Shown here in pieces: positions 33,420-42,506 of a stretch of 64,000 nucleotides of DNA. A model generated the notes under the pieces. The model did not search any database. It was not told where the DNA came from and saw nothing but the letters and a program-made list of their open reading frames with translations. The stretch comes from Levilactobacillus suantsaiihabitans (GTDB lineage Bacteria; Bacillota; Bacilli; Lactobacillales; Lactobacillaceae). Each line of letters starts with the position of its first letter. The first letter of the stretch is position 1. The stretch is taken from NCBI RefSeq assembly GCF_004745505.1, contig NZ_RKLX01000010.1, forward strand, positions 50,852 to 114,851. Reading direction: 5' to 3'. The position numbers were made by a program, and so were the translations under genes.

Positions 33420-34052
33420 ATGTTTTATAAATTTCTACGTGGCGTGGTTTGCACGATTCTATTTCTCATCAACGGTCGCGCCCGCTACGTTCACCAGGCT
33501 GACTTACCGGACGGTCCCTACGTCTTAGTGGGCCCGCACCGCACTTGGTTTGACCCCGTCTACTTTGCGATGGCGGCCTATCCCCGTAAGTTCAGCTTTA
33601 TGGCAAAAGAAGAATTGTTCCAAAACCCTATTTTCCGATGGTTGTTGAAACATGTCAATGGTTTCCCGGTAAATCGTGAGCACCCGGGGCCTTCCGCCAT
33701 CAAGACGCCCGTGCGCATCTTGCGGCAAGGTGACCTGTCCTTGATCATGTTCCCGTCCGGTTCACGGCATTCCAGTGAACTCAAGGGTGGCGCGGCGGTC
33801 ATCGCCAAAATGGCCGGTGTCCCTTTGGTACCAGCCATTTATCAAGGCCCGCTCACCTTCAAGCAATTGTTCTCGCGTAAACCCGTAACGATTGCCTTTG
33901 GCGCGCCGATCGTCATTGATCGCAAGCTAAAGCTCAACGAGGAAGGGCAAGCAGTGATTGAAAAACAAATGCAAGACGCCTTCGACAAGCTCGACCAAGA
34001 GATCGACCCCAATTTCCACTACGTCGATGTCACCGGCGAAAAGAAGGACTAA
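33420..34052 (+). CDS. plsC: PlsC, 1-acyl-glycerol-3-phosphate acyltransferase
   Basis: PlsC adds the second acyl chain to lysophosphatidate, giving phosphatidate for CdsA. The 210-residue protein starts with a hydrophobic segment (FLRGVVCTILFLIN), then has the catalytic HX4D box HRTWFD near residue 40, the GFPVNRE region near 82, FPSGSRHSS (the FPEGTRS motif variant) near 120 and VPLVPAIYQGP near 145. The ATG has GAGAGGAGCGCACCAC in front; a frame 11 codons longer lacks a site. Confidence 0.92.
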   Translation: MFYKFLRGVVCTILFLINGRARYVHQADLPDGPYVLVGPHRTWFDPVYFAMAAYPRKFSFMAKEELFQNPIFRWLLKHVNGFPVNREHPGPSAIKTPVRILRQGDLSLIMFPSGSRHSSELKGGAAVIAKMAGVPLVPAIYQGPLTFKQLFSRKPVTIAFGAPIVIDRKLKLNEEGQAVIEKQMQDAFDKLDQEIDPNFHYVDVTGEKKD

Positions 34053-34054
34053 AC

Positions 34055-34105
34055 AAAAGGATTGTTCCCACCAGCCAATGTTGGTGGGAACAATCCTTTT
34101 TAGTT
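34055..34105. terminator. Shared terminator of plsC and the ABC exporter operon
   Basis: Long near-perfect stem AAAGGATTGTTCCCACCA / TGGTGGGAACAATCCTTT with T runs on both strands. Confidence 0.93.
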
Positions 34106-34116
34106 TTTACGCTAGA

Positions 34117-34205
34117 CTGAAGGTTGAAAGTGGGGCGTCAAGACCAATCGTCCGCCCCAGCGTTCCACCCCATATTTGGCGAACGGTAGGCGGCCAGCAC
34201 GGACA
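34117..34205 (+). repeat. Family A repeat, deleted copy A3
   Basis: Starts with the family end CTGAAGGTTGAA and then jumps to the core: CGTCCGCCCCAGCGTTCCA, ATATTTGGCGAACGGTAGGC, GGCCAGC. The right terminal repeat is missing because the element runs up to the stop of the ABC transporter gene. It lies between that stop and the shared terminator. Confidence 0.72.
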
Positions 34206-34208
34206 GTA

Positions 34209-36005
34209 TCACTCTTCAACATGAGCAGCGTTTTGGAGCTGAATCATGTCGTAGTAGTAGCCGTGTTGGGCCATCAGCTCATCATTGGTCCCACGCTCGA
34301 CGATTTTCCCCTGATTCAACACCAGAATCAAATCGGCGTTTTGAATCGTCGACAACCGGTGGGCAATCGCGATGGTCGTCCGGTTCTCCTGGATGCGGTC
34401 CAGGCCGTTTTGGATCATGGTCTCCGTTTCAGTATCGACGTTGGCCGTAGCCTCATCCAAGATTAAAATCTTGGGATCCGTGACCACCGTGCGGGCGAAC
34501 GTAATCAGCTGGCGTTGACCGGCCGAGTATTCCGTCCCCCGTTCGAGCACCGGCGTAGCGTACCCTTGCGGCAGCTGGTCGATGAATTCATCGGCTTGAA
34601 CGAAGTGCGCGGCTTGCTTGACCTGGTCGTCTGAAATATCGGGGTTGAACATCCGAATATTGGTCTGGATATCGCCGTAAAACAGCTGCGGTTCCTGTAA
34701 GACCAATCCCATCTTCGACCGTAATTCGGCTGCTGGGTATTCACGGATGTCGCGCCCGTCGATCAGCACCTGACCGGATTGAAATTCGTAAAAGCGCATC
34801 AACACGTTGATGGTCGACGTCTTCCCGGATCCCGTTTGGCCCACCAAGGCGACTGTTTGCCCCGGTTCAGCGACGAAGGACACGTCACGCAAGACCGGGT
34901 GCTCCTGGTCATAGGCAAAGGTCACGTGACGAAATTCAATCTTGCCGGCCGTAATCTTGGCATCCGCTACCGGATGTTGTTGGGGCGCTAAAGTCTGATC
35001 GTCAATGATCCGTAAGACCCGCGAGCCCGCGACCATCCCGTTTTGGAAGTCACTCAGGTTATCCATCATGTTACTCATCGGGCTGTAGAAGTTGTTCAGG
35101 TAGGTAATGAACGCGTAAATAACCCCCGCGGCCACGACCTCGTGAACGCCCCGGATCCCGAAGATTCCTAAAATGATGACGGTCCCTAACGCGTAGAATA
35201 AGTTAATGATGGGGCTCAACAAAAGCGAGTTGGTCCGAATCATATCGCGACGAGTGCCGTAGTAGGCCTCGTTGGTCTTCTCGAAGTTCTTGGCCGTCCG
35301 CTTTTCTTGCCGAAATTCTTGAATGACACTGATCCCGGTAATGGCCTCGGCTAATTTGGTATTCAGCTCACTGAGCCGTTCACGCATGCGCCGGTAGACC
35401 TTGGAACTGAACCGTTGGTAGTACCAGATCGTTAAGGCCAGAAATGGCACCAAGACCAGCGTCCACAGGGCCACGGTCACGTCGGTCGCGTACATCGCGA
35501 TGAATGAAGAAATGACCGCAAATAACGCCAGCACCAGGGTGTTGAACAGCGCCCAGAAGTTGGAGAAGGTCATGGTATCGTTCATCAACCGCGACAGGAT
35601 GGAGCCACCCGGTGTTTGGTCGAAGTAGCGCATTCCCTTGCCATGTAAATCGTGAAATAATTTGCGGCGGACATTTTCCAACATGTATTCGGCGCCCATG
35701 GTACTGGTGTAGTTTTGCCAAAACTGGAAGATGGCCTTCACGATCATGCCAAAGAGATACAGCCCGGCAAACAGCCACATGATCACGATGGTGGCGTTAT
35801 TGGTCCGTAAATACTTGTCCATATAGGTCTGCAGCAGCCACGGTAAGAAGACGTTGACCGCGCTGATCAAGGCCGACAGGATCACGGAGCCGATGAAAAA
35901 CCACTTGTACGGCGCCGCAAACTTGAACAGTCGCTTGATCACGGTCAACTGCTCGCGACCGGACATGCTATGGGCCCAGGCGGATTCGTGCGTCTTATCT
36001 GCCAT
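34209..36005 (-). CDS. Heterodimeric ABC exporter, subunit 2 (canonical ATPase site)
   Basis: A 598-residue half transporter: six-helix membrane domain (about 30-330) fused to an ATPase domain with Walker A LVGQTGSGKTSTINVL near 385, the Q loop, an altered signature YSAGQRQLITFAR near 490 and Walker B ILILDEATANVD with the catalytic glutamate. It resembles the LmrD/YfiC-type partner of multidrug exporters. It overlaps the upstream subunit gene by 11 bases; GGGAGGCATCAGTG precedes the ATG. The substrate is unknown. Confidence 0.92.
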   Translation of the reverse strand: MADKTHESAWAHSMSGREQLTVIKRLFKFAAPYKWFFIGSVILSALISAVNVFLPWLLQTYMDKYLRTNNATIVIMWLFAGLYLFGMIVKAIFQFWQNYTSTMGAEYMLENVRRKLFHDLHGKGMRYFDQTPGGSILSRLMNDTMTFSNFWALFNTLVLALFAVISSFIAMYATDVTVALWTLVLVPFLALTIWYYQRFSSKVYRRMRERLSELNTKLAEAITGISVIQEFRQEKRTAKNFEKTNEAYYGTRRDMIRTNSLLLSPIINLFYALGTVIILGIFGIRGVHEVVAAGVIYAFITYLNNFYSPMSNMMDNLSDFQNGMVAGSRVLRIIDDQTLAPQQHPVADAKITAGKIEFRHVTFAYDQEHPVLRDVSFVAEPGQTVALVGQTGSGKTSTINVLMRFYEFQSGQVLIDGRDIREYPAAELRSKMGLVLQEPQLFYGDIQTNIRMFNPDISDDQVKQAAHFVQADEFIDQLPQGYATPVLERGTEYSAGQRQLITFARTVVTDPKILILDEATANVDTETETMIQNGLDRIQENRTTIAIAHRLSTIQNADLILVLNQGKIVERGTNDELMAQHGYYYDMIQLQNAAHVEE

Positions 36006-37755
36006 CACTGATGCCTCCCTTCACTTGCGTTTCTAATTGTTGTTGCTCAAACATGCGTTGGTACCACCCGTGGGCGGCCATCAACTGCTCGTGCGTCCCG
36101 CGTTCGACGACGGCCCCTTGATCCAAGACCAAGATTTCGTCGGCATTCATGACGGAACTCAACCGGTGCGCGGAAATGATGGTGGTCTTGTTGGCCCGTT
36201 CGGCCTTCAGGTTCTCTAAGATCTCCGCTTCGGTCTCGGCATCCACCGCCGACAGCGCGTCATCCAAGATCAGCAACTCCGGATTGATCAACAGCGCCCG
36301 GGCAATCGCCAACCGTTGACGTTGACCCCCGGACAAAGAGATCCCTTCTTCACCGACCTCGGTATCGTAGCCAGCCGGTAATTTGGCAATCTGACCTGCC
36401 AGATCACTCTTGGCCGCCGCGGCTTCCACTTGCGCTTGGGTCGCTTCGGGCCGAGCAAAACGGATGTTTTCAAAGATATTCGAGGAAAACAGGAAACTTT
36501 CCTGTGGCACGTAGCCAATCGCCGGCAGGTAGCTGTCCAGCGCGTAATCTTTGATGGGATGACCGCCAAAGTCGATTTCGCCGGTGTAATTGTCAAACTC
36601 CCGCAGGATCAATTTCATAATCGTCGACTTTCCCGCGCCGACCCGCCCGACGATACCCAAGGTGTGGCCCGCCGGTAGCTCGAAGTCGATGCGTTTCAAG
36701 CTGGCCCCGGCATTGTCCGGGTAGTCGAATTGCTGGACGTGATAACTCAGCGTCCCGCTTGGCCGCGTTTGAATTCCATTGGTCTGATCAATGATGTGGG
36801 TCTTTTGTGCCAACAATTCCATGACCCGGTCGTAACTAGCATTGCCCCGTTCCATGGTGTTGAACAACATCCCCACGGCAAACATCGGCCACACCATCAT
36901 AGCCAGGTAACTGATGAAGGACACCAGGTTCCCAATCGTGATGACGTTGTGGGTGACAAACAGCCCCCCTAAGACGATGGTCGCCACGTACGAGATTGAA
37001 ATGATCAGGGTAATGGCCGGGTCAAACATTGAATCCAGTCGGTTGACGTGCCGGTTGATCTCAATCGTCCGGTCGACCTGGCTGTCAAAGTCGGCGACAT
37101 CGGCGTCATCTTGGCCCAGTGCCTTGATGACCTTGATGCCACTGATACTTTCTTGGGCTTTGTTGTTCAGCCGTGAGAAGGCCGCCTGTGACTCGCCGAA
37201 CGCCCGGTGAATCTTTTGCCCGAGATACCACGAGATAACCGCCAAAAAAGGAAACGGCACGATGGCCAGCAACGTCAGCCGCCAGTCAATCAACGCCATC
37301 ATGGCGATCAGCGTGGTGCCTCCAGTAATAATGGCGTCGGCGAATTGGAGAATCCCCCCGCCGGCGACCCGTTGGACGGCTTCCAAGTCGTTGGTCGCGT
37401 GGGCCATCAAGTCCCCGGTCCGATACTTCTGGTAGAAAACCCGGTCCATTTGCATGAAGTGGTTGAACAACCGGTTTCGTAACAGCTGTTCCAGCCGCGC
37501 CGCTCCACCCCAGATGGCGTTACGCCAAATGTAGCGCGTGGTGTATTGGGCCAAGGCCGCCAGCGTCACGAATAAGAGATCCATGGCCAGCACGCGTCCC
37601 GTCATGGTCTGCCCGTGAATGCCATCGACCATGTTTCCGATGATCCGCGGGGGAATAATGGCAATCAATGCCGTCAGCAAGAGGCCAATGACCCCGACCA
37701 GGTATCGCCGCCATTCCAATCGGAAATACCAAGATAGTTTGCGAAAAATACTCAC
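35995..37755 (-). CDS. Heterodimeric ABC exporter, subunit 1 (degenerate ATPase site)
   Basis: A 586-residue half transporter with a six-helix membrane domain and an ATPase domain: Walker A IVGRVGAGKSTIMKLI near 375, consensus signature ISLSGGQRQRLAIAR near 475 and Walker B LLILDDALSAVD, where the catalytic glutamate is replaced by aspartate, as in LmrC/YfiB-type partners. Start taken at GTG (MSIFRKLSWYF) seven bases after AAGGAGG; the ATG two codons earlier is too close to the site. Together with the next gene it should form one exporter for drugs, lipids or peptides. Confidence 0.92.
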   Translation of the reverse strand: MSIFRKLSWYFRLEWRRYLVGVIGLLLTALIAIIPPRIIGNMVDGIHGQTMTGRVLAMDLLFVTLAALAQYTTRYIWRNAIWGGAARLEQLLRNRLFNHFMQMDRVFYQKYRTGDLMAHATNDLEAVQRVAGGGILQFADAIITGGTTLIAMMALIDWRLTLLAIVPFPFLAVISWYLGQKIHRAFGESQAAFSRLNNKAQESISGIKVIKALGQDDADVADFDSQVDRTIEINRHVNRLDSMFDPAITLIISISYVATIVLGGLFVTHNVITIGNLVSFISYLAMMVWPMFAVGMLFNTMERGNASYDRVMELLAQKTHIIDQTNGIQTRPSGTLSYHVQQFDYPDNAGASLKRIDFELPAGHTLGIVGRVGAGKSTIMKLILREFDNYTGEIDFGGHPIKDYALDSYLPAIGYVPQESFLFSSNIFENIRFARPEATQAQVEAAAAKSDLAGQIAKLPAGYDTEVGEEGISLSGGQRQRLAIARALLINPELLILDDALSAVDAETEAEILENLKAERANKTTIISAHRLSSVMNADEILVLDQGAVVERGTHEQLMAAHGWYQRMFEQQQLETQVKGGISDGR

Positions 37756-37788
37756 GAACATCCCTCCTTAAAATTAGAATATGATTAA

Positions 37789-37794
37789 AATATA
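37789..37794 (-). promoter_or_regulatory. Extended -10 box of the ABC exporter operon
   Basis: Minus strand TGCTATATT (extended -10) about 34 bases before the first start codon; no good -35 is seen. Confidence 0.45.
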
Positions 37795-37838
37795 GCACAG
37801 ACTTACTCATTTTACCGGAAAATCGTGAAATTACAACG

Positions 37839-37876
37839 AAAAAGACTCGCCCCAGGAAGAAACCTGGAAGCGAGCC
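37839..37876 (-). terminator. yneF terminator
   Basis: Minus-strand stem GGCTCGC..CCAGG / CCTGG..GCGAGTC with five T, 14 bases after the yneF stop. Confidence 0.88.
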
Positions 37877-37890
37877 TCAAATAAACCAAC

Positions 37891-38115
37891 TTATTTTTTG
37901 TGTGCATTTTGTTGCATGGCGTTCATCATTTGATGAAGTTTCCGCTGTGAAGGCTTTTGGCCCATTTGCAACATCATTGCCCGTAATTGGTCTTCGTTGA
38001 TTGGTGGATTGTCTTTCAGATAGTTTTCCATGTACTTCCGTGCGCCGAAAAAGCCACCTGCTGCACAGGCCAACCCCACGACGATCACGATTAAGATCCA
38101 GATCCAAGTTGCCAA
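37891..38115 (-). CDS. yneF: YneF family (UPF0154) small membrane protein
   Basis: A 74-residue protein with one N-terminal membrane helix ([20 protein letters not shown]) and a conserved cytosolic tail [20 protein letters not shown]. The start is TTG, nine bases after AGGAGG. Function is unknown. In Bacillus it also lies close to ynzC and lexA, and that neighbourhood is kept here. Confidence 0.9.
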   Translation of the reverse strand: MATWIWILIVIVVGLACAAGGFFGARKYMENYLKDNPPINEDQLRAMMLQMGQKPSQRKLHQMMNAMQQNAHKK

Positions 38116-38177
38116 GTCGTTTCCCCTCCTTTGATGAAGTCATTCATTTAACAATTCTACACAAACTTAACGCAAAT

Positions 38178-38207
38178 TAAAAGAGCGAATCCCAAAAAGG
38201 ACCCGCC
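38178..38207 (-). terminator. ynzC terminator
   Basis: Minus-strand stem GCGGGTCC / GGGATTCGC around TTTTT, then CTCTTTTAA. Confidence 0.65.
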
Positions 38208-38215
38208 AGTACGCC

Positions 38216-38464
38216 TTAATCGTCCCGTAAGCCTTTGTCGCGTTGAATCTGCCGGACCTTTTCCGGAGTGACTTCCTTACCATTTTTGTCGTAGACCTGC
38301 AACATCTCGACTTGGCTCTTGAAGCTCGCCCGGAAGAGTTTTAGGTATTGTTGCCGCAAGCCGGCGCGTTCCGTCTTCTCCTCGGGCGTTAAGCCTTCCG
38401 CCTTATTTTTATGTGCAAGTTCATTGATGCGCGTTAATAACGTGTCCATTGTTGGTTCTGCCAT
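38216..38464 (-). CDS. ynzC: YnzC family (UPF0291/DUF896) protein
   Basis: An 82-residue helical protein with the family core ITRINEL-type start (LLTRINELAHKNKAEGLTPE), EEKTERAGLRQQYLKLFRAS and the tail DKNGKEVTPEKVRQIQRDKG. AAGGAGGACTGTTC precedes the ATG. It is divergent from lexA across 193 bases; in Bacillus ynzC is in the SOS-controlled yneA region, so SOS control is possible. Confidence 0.92.
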   Translation of the reverse strand: MAEPTMDTLLTRINELAHKNKAEGLTPEEKTERAGLRQQYLKLFRASFKSQVEMLQVYDKNGKEVTPEKVRQIQRDKGLRDD

Positions 38465-38573
38465 GAACAGTCCTCCTTGAGAAAAAATTTGGGTTTAGTT
38501 ATCGAAGTTTCCTTAAAAATTCAAGTCGACACCTATCATATCAGGGTTATTTTCAAATTTCAACCAATTTAAC

Positions 38574-38613
38574 CGAACATCTGTTTGAAAACGTTCGGTA
38601 CCTATGCTACAAT
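38574..38613 (+). promoter_or_regulatory. lexA promoter with SOS box
   Basis: CGAACATCTGTTTG (38574-38587) fits the Gram-positive LexA box CGAAC-N4-GTTCG with one change. It overlaps a near-consensus promoter: -35 TTGAAA (38585-38590), 17-base spacer, -10 TACAAT (38608-38613). A second half site, ACGTTCG, follows in the spacer. This is the layout expected for autorepression. Confidence 0.88.
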
Positions 38614-38657
38614 TGCACTAAACAAAACTACGAATGACGAACGAGGTGGCAGAAAAA

Positions 38658-39287
38658 ATGAGTAAGGCTTCTGAGAACAAACAAATCGCCGTTCTCCGCT
38701 TCATTTGGGAACGGGTCAACGAAAAAGGGTATCCCCCGACTGTCCGTGAAATCGGGGAAGCCGTGGCGCTTTCCTCAACTTCAACGGTCCACGGTCACAT
38801 CGCCCGCCTGGAAAAGAAAGGCCTGCTGGTCAAGGACCCCACGAAACCCCGGGCGCTGGAAGTCACGCCGGCAGGACTGGAAGAACTGGGTGTCCACGAA
38901 GAACAGACCAAGATTCCCGTCTTGGGGACCGTCACGGCCGGCGAACCGATTCTCGCCGTTCAGGAAGCCACAGATTACTTCCCTGTGCCACCTGAATTCG
39001 AAAACGATGACGATCAACTCTTCATGCTCACGATTCGCGGCGAAAGTATGATCAATATCGGCATCTTAAATGGTGACCAAGTCATCGTCCGCCGGCAACA
39101 ATCCGCCGATAACGGCGATGTCGTCATTGCCATGACCGAAGAAAACGAAGCGACCTGCAAACGGTTCTTCAAGGAGGCCGATCACTACCGGCTCCAACCA
39201 GAAAATGACACCATGGCGCCAATCATCTTGAATCACGTCAGCATCTTGGGTAAAGTCGTCGGCTTATTCCGCGACGATGTCCACTAG
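38658..39287 (+). CDS. lexA: LexA, SOS response repressor
   Basis: LexA represses DNA-damage genes and cuts itself when RecA forms filaments. The 209-residue protein has the winged-helix domain ([36 protein letters not shown]), the Ala-Gly cleavage site in [10 protein letters not shown] near residue 92, the catalytic serine in [10 protein letters not shown] near 130 and the lysine in the NEATCKRFF segment near 168. The ATG follows GAGGTGGCAGAAAAA; an ATG eight codons upstream lacks a site. Own SOS box and terminator. Confidence 0.97.
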   Translation: MSKASENKQIAVLRFIWERVNEKGYPPTVREIGEAVALSSTSTVHGHIARLEKKGLLVKDPTKPRALEVTPAGLEELGVHEEQTKIPVLGTVTAGEPILAVQEATDYFPVPPEFENDDDQLFMLTIRGESMINIGILNGDQVIVRRQQSADNGDVVIAMTEENEATCKRFFKEADHYRLQPENDTMAPIILNHVSILGKVVGLFRDDVH

Positions 39288-39307
39288 ACTCTGCATACTT
39301 AAGTTAA

Positions 39308-39339
39308 AGCCAGCTCTCGATTTGAGGGCTGGCTTTTTT
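39308..39339 (+). terminator. lexA terminator
   Basis: Stem AGCCAGCTCTC / GAGGGCTGGCT followed by five T, 20 bases after the lexA stop. Confidence 0.9.
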
Positions 39340-39344
39340 AGTGA

Positions 39345-39457
39345 CTGAAGATTGACTGGCAGCAATCGGCTAGAAAGATTGCCGTCATGCGATTTCGCGT
39401 TAAGACTAGTTGTTGACGACTGCAATAACCAAAACTGGCCACCTACCGTTCGCCAAA
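39345..39457 (-). repeat. Family A repeat, partial inverted copy A4
   Basis: It begins with CTGAAGATTGA (like the family end) and finishes with ACTGGCCACCTACCGTTCGC CAAA, the reverse complement of the family core TTTGGCGAACGGTAGG.GGCC. It follows the lexA terminator directly. Confidence 0.55.
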
Positions 39458-39534
39458 GGTGCTGACCACTAATAACCGACTAACCCCTTGTTAGCAGTTA
39501 GCTGCTCAACTATTTTCTTGTCAACACCGCGGGA

Positions 39535-39748
39535 CTGATAGGCATTATCTCGCCGGAGACAGCCAGGGTGGAGCCAGCTGTGTCGACGGTGTTACCTGGC
39601 GTTGTTTGCCAGGTTACAGCGTGGGACGACTTGAAAGACTGGCCGGTTTTGCCAGGCTTTCAAGCGAACCGGAAGACCGTTCCTCAGGCTGGAGGTGTTC
39701 CCCAGAGCAGGCGGAACCCTGGCTGACGCAGGCACTGATTTAACCAAT
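39535..39748 (+). repeat. Family B repeat, copy B2, with GC-rich structured flank
   Basis: The core 39691-39748 (GGAGGTGTTCCCCAGAGCAG, GCGGAACCCTGGCTGACGCA, GGCACTGATTTAACCAAT) matches copies B1 and B3. The preceding 150 bases hold strong hairpins: ACCTGGC / GCCAGGT (39594-39614) and CTTGAAAG / CTTTCAAG (39630-39664). It ends 10 bases before the stop of the minus-strand gene that follows. Confidence 0.6.
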
Positions 39749-39758
39749 CCACCGATTA

Positions 39759-40199
39759 CTAGATGACTTCGCCGTGATAATGGCTTTCTGGCAAGGTTGA
39801 AAAGTCGTAAGCGGCCAAGGCTTCGGCTTCGCGTAAGTAGGCGTGTAGCCCTTCTGCCAACATCAGGTTTAAGATCGTATCCTTCTCGTGCAAGACCACG
39901 ATTGGCTTTTTACTGTGAAAGGCGTAACCAATTTCAAAGGCCGTCCCCGAATCCACCTGATCGTCCACGAAGTCGACTAGGGCAACGACAACATCCGCTT
40001 GGTCGATCTGGCGAACATCCATTTGGAAGGTTTCCGTTGCCCATTCGGGCGTCCCCATTTCCAAGTCACGAATTTCGTTCAATCGGGGGCTAAAGACGTT
40101 GCCCACCCGGGGATTGGCAGCCAAGGCCTTTTCTGCCCGTTCAATCCGGGAAATCTGTTCCTCACTGAAGAAGGGTCCTGCTAAGTACACGTTAGTCAA
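39759..40199 (-). CDS. Nucleoside 2-deoxyribosyltransferase family protein
   Basis: A 146-residue enzyme of the family that swaps bases between 2-deoxyribonucleosides in purine/pyrimidine salvage of lactobacilli. The base-binding start VYLAGPFFSEEQ, the ADVVVALVDFVDDQVDSGTA segment and the nucleophilic glutamate in GTAFEIGYAF (near residue 89) are present. The start is TTG, preceded by GAGGAGATTCGA. A clean TATAAT lies upstream (around 40235) but no good -35. A related role such as nucleotide-sugar base hydrolysis is possible. Confidence 0.85.
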   Translation of the reverse strand: MTNVYLAGPFFSEEQISRIERAEKALAANPRVGNVFSPRLNEIRDLEMGTPEWATETFQMDVRQIDQADVVVALVDFVDDQVDSGTAFEIGYAFHSKKPIVVLHEKDTILNLMLAEGLHAYLREAEALAAYDFSTLPESHYHGEVI

Positions 40200-40440
40200 T
40201 CGAATCTCCTCATTTCTCTCTTGAATGTCCTTATTATACCGGAAACGTTAACTCTATGCGATAGGTTTTTGATTAATATTCGGTTATAATTCCCCGAGAA
40301 GCCGTTTTCACGCGCTACAAAAATAAAATATTCGAATTTGCCAATTATTTCACGTTTTCTCGCGAACCCTTATCACTTCCTAACGGTTGCCATAATATTC
40401 ATGCTATACTTAGCTTAACTTATCATGCGGAGGGGTTAAC

Positions 40441-41037
40441 ATGTTCTTAGGAATTGCGATTTTGGGTGCTATTTTCATTGTTATCACTTTTTTCTCGGTG
40501 ATCAACGCCGGGCGACGGGGAGAATCACGGCGGGGTCCGTTGATTGTTTTGGTGCTCACAATTTTAGTCACAGCCGGTGCCATTTGGAAACTGCCCTACT
40601 GGTCGGCTAATCACCACCACAGCGACCAATCGGCAGCCAGCTCCGTTTCTAAAACGTCATCTCTCAGCTCCCAGTCTGGACAGGCCTTTGCCAGCAGCAC
40701 GCAGACCATGACCCAAGCCGAAGCGGAAAAGCAGGTCGCTCAGCAGTTGGCGAAGTCCCTAAAGAAATTGGGCCCAGTCACTTTCGACAAGGCCAGCAAG
40801 ACCTACACGTTGACCATCACCAATACCAATTTGAAGAAAACCATCAAGGGCTTACACGCCGATCCGAGTCAGGCCAAACAAGCCAAATGGCCGAAGTTTG
40901 CGCACAACTTCATTCAGACCAGCGCGTCATTGAAAAAGGCGTTGGGTAAGGGCTACAGCCTAGTGTTTCGGGTCGGTCACCAGTCGCCCGTCTTGGTCTA
41001 CAAGGACGGCTACCTCACTAAGAATCAATTCGAATAG
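40441..41037 (+). CDS. Membrane-anchored protein with Ser-rich linker, unknown function
   Basis: I do not recognise the family. The 198-residue protein has two N-terminal membrane spans (about 2-22 and 33-50), then a His/Ser/Gln-rich spacer (HHHSDQSAASSVSKTSSLSS) and a basic C-terminal region of about 110 residues with AEAEKQVAQQLAKSLKKLG, which probably lies outside the cell. CGGAGGGGTTAAC precedes the ATG, and an extended -10 TGCTATACT lies about 40 bases upstream. Monocistronic with its own terminator. Confidence 0.72.
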   Translation: MFLGIAILGAIFIVITFFSVINAGRRGESRRGPLIVLVLTILVTAGAIWKLPYWSANHHHSDQSAASSVSKTSSLSSQSGQAFASSTQTMTQAEAEKQVAQQLAKSLKKLGPVTFDKASKTYTLTITNTNLKKTIKGLHADPSQAKQAKWPKFAHNFIQTSASLKKALGKGYSLVFRVGHQSPVLVYKDGYLTKNQFE

Positions 41038-41048
41038 TTTGTAAAATG

Positions 41049-41080
41049 AAGGGTCTGGGAAAAACATCCCAGACCCTTTT
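41049..41080. terminator. Terminator between the membrane protein gene and mvaS
   Basis: 10-bp stem GGGTCTGGGA / TCCCAGACCC followed by TTTT on the plus strand; also placed to stop mvaS transcription from the other side. Confidence 0.85.
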
Positions 41081-41112
41081 GCGTCACCTTTAAAAGGCTC
41101 ACGCTTTCCAAT

Positions 41113-42291
41113 CTAATTGGTAGCTTGATGACGGTACTGCCGTTGTTGATGTTGGCGGCCGGCCAAATAATACGGTGCCCGTTCTTGCCCCACGGCCAGT
41201 TGCGTATCGCGCCCATCGTTACTGAGTTGTTGCTGGAAAATGGCCTCGTATTCGGCCACACTGACGGCTTGGCGGTCGGCCAATTGTCGCGTTAGGAAGT
41301 CGTCGTCAAATCCAGATCGGTAATCGGGTTGCAGCACGCCGCTGAAGAACTCCCCCTCGGCACCCGAGCCGTAGCTAAAGAAGCCCAACCGTTCGCCCCC
41401 GACCAGCGTTCCGTGGCGCAGTAAGGACAGGAAACTCAGGTATAACGACCCAGTATAGAGATTGCCGACTTCGCGATTATCCGCCTGGCTGGCCTCAAAA
41501 GCCGCCGTCAAGGATGCTTGCTGGGGTTCATCGGCTTCCGGCAGAATCTGGCGGAGACCCTTGCGCCCCATCTTGGTAAATGGTAAATGAAAAACGAACG
41601 CCGAAAAATCCGCAATCGACCGCTGCGTTTGTGCCTGGTAGTCGGCCCAGACCGTCTTGAAGAAGTCCAGGTACACGTTGGTCGAATACTTGCCATCGAC
41701 CAAGGCCTCGGTCCGATAGGTTGGCCGCCAAAAGTCCATCACATCCGCGGTGTGGTAACTGCTGATGGCATCTAATGCCAGGATCGTTGGATCCGCCGTG
41801 ACCAGCATGGCAACCGCGCCGCCGCCCTGGGTAACCTCACCGGCCGTGCGCAGGCCGTAGCGGGCAATATCGGCCCCAATGACCAGCACCTTGGCCGTCG
41901 GGTGGACCCGAACAAAGTCGGCCGCCAACTGCAAGCCCGCGGTAGCCCCGTAGCACGCTTGTTTCAGTTCAATCGCCCGGGTATTGGCCGGCAGACCCAA
42001 CAAATGTGCGAGGTACACCGCTGTTGCCTTAGAATTATCAACGCCGGATTCGGTGCCGAACAACACCATATTGATGTCGGCCTTGATGGCTGGCGTCAGG
42101 ATCTGACTCGCCGCATTGGCCGCCATGGTCACGACATCTTGGGTCGGCGGGATCACCGCCTGTTTGGATTGGCCGATTCCAATCAGATATTTGTTGGGGT
42201 CCTCCCCCCGCGCATGTGCCAGATCGACCATGTCTAGATAGTGGTCTGGGGTAAAAAAGCCAATCTTATCAATGCCTACAGTTACGGTCAT
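41113..42291 (-). CDS. mvaS: MvaS, hydroxymethylglutaryl-CoA synthase
   Basis: It condenses acetyl-CoA and acetoacetyl-CoA to HMG-CoA, the entry to the mevalonate route that feeds UppS. The 392-residue protein begins TVGIDKIGFFTPDHYLDM and has the catalytic cysteine in ELKQACYGATAGLQLA near residue 110, the histidine in FVFHLPFTKMGRKGL near 232, and a C-terminal SYGSGAEGEFFSG region. AGGAGGATTTTGACACC precedes the ATG. Monocistronic. Confidence 0.96.
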   Translation of the reverse strand: MTVTVGIDKIGFFTPDHYLDMVDLAHARGEDPNKYLIGIGQSKQAVIPPTQDVVTMAANAASQILTPAIKADINMVLFGTESGVDNSKATAVYLAHLLGLPANTRAIELKQACYGATAGLQLAADFVRVHPTAKVLVIGADIARYGLRTAGEVTQGGGAVAMLVTADPTILALDAISSYHTADVMDFWRPTYRTEALVDGKYSTNVYLDFFKTVWADYQAQTQRSIADFSAFVFHLPFTKMGRKGLRQILPEADEPQQASLTAAFEASQADNREVGNLYTGSLYLSFLSLLRHGTLVGGERLGFFSYGSGAEGEFFSGVLQPDYRSGFDDDFLTRQLADRQAVSVAEYEAIFQQQLSNDGRDTQLAVGQERAPYYLAGRQHQQRQYRHQATN

Positions 42292-42403
42292 GGTGTCAAA
42301 ATCCTCCTAAAATTCCTTGTACACGTGTCAGTCGATCGATCGTGATTTCCACAATTGACTAACACTTACGGGTGAAGCGTTCTCCTGATTCTCGTCAAAA
42401 CAC

Positions 42404-42431
42404 TTTATCACAGTGCTTAGATGATTGGCAA
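42404..42431 (-). promoter_or_regulatory. mvaS promoter
   Basis: Minus strand: -35 TTGCCA, 16-base spacer, -10 GATAAA, about 113 bases upstream of the start, so the 5' UTR is long. Confidence 0.5.
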
Positions 42432-42506
42432 ATCTCGTAAAATTGTATGATACATCTATTTATTAATTTAAAATCATTTTGCGCCTAACATGATGCTTTT
42501 TGCTAG

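Noticed and set aside
40230..40255. cre-like sequence near the deoxyribosyltransferase promoter
   Set aside because: Three mismatches to the CcpA consensus, too weak to call.
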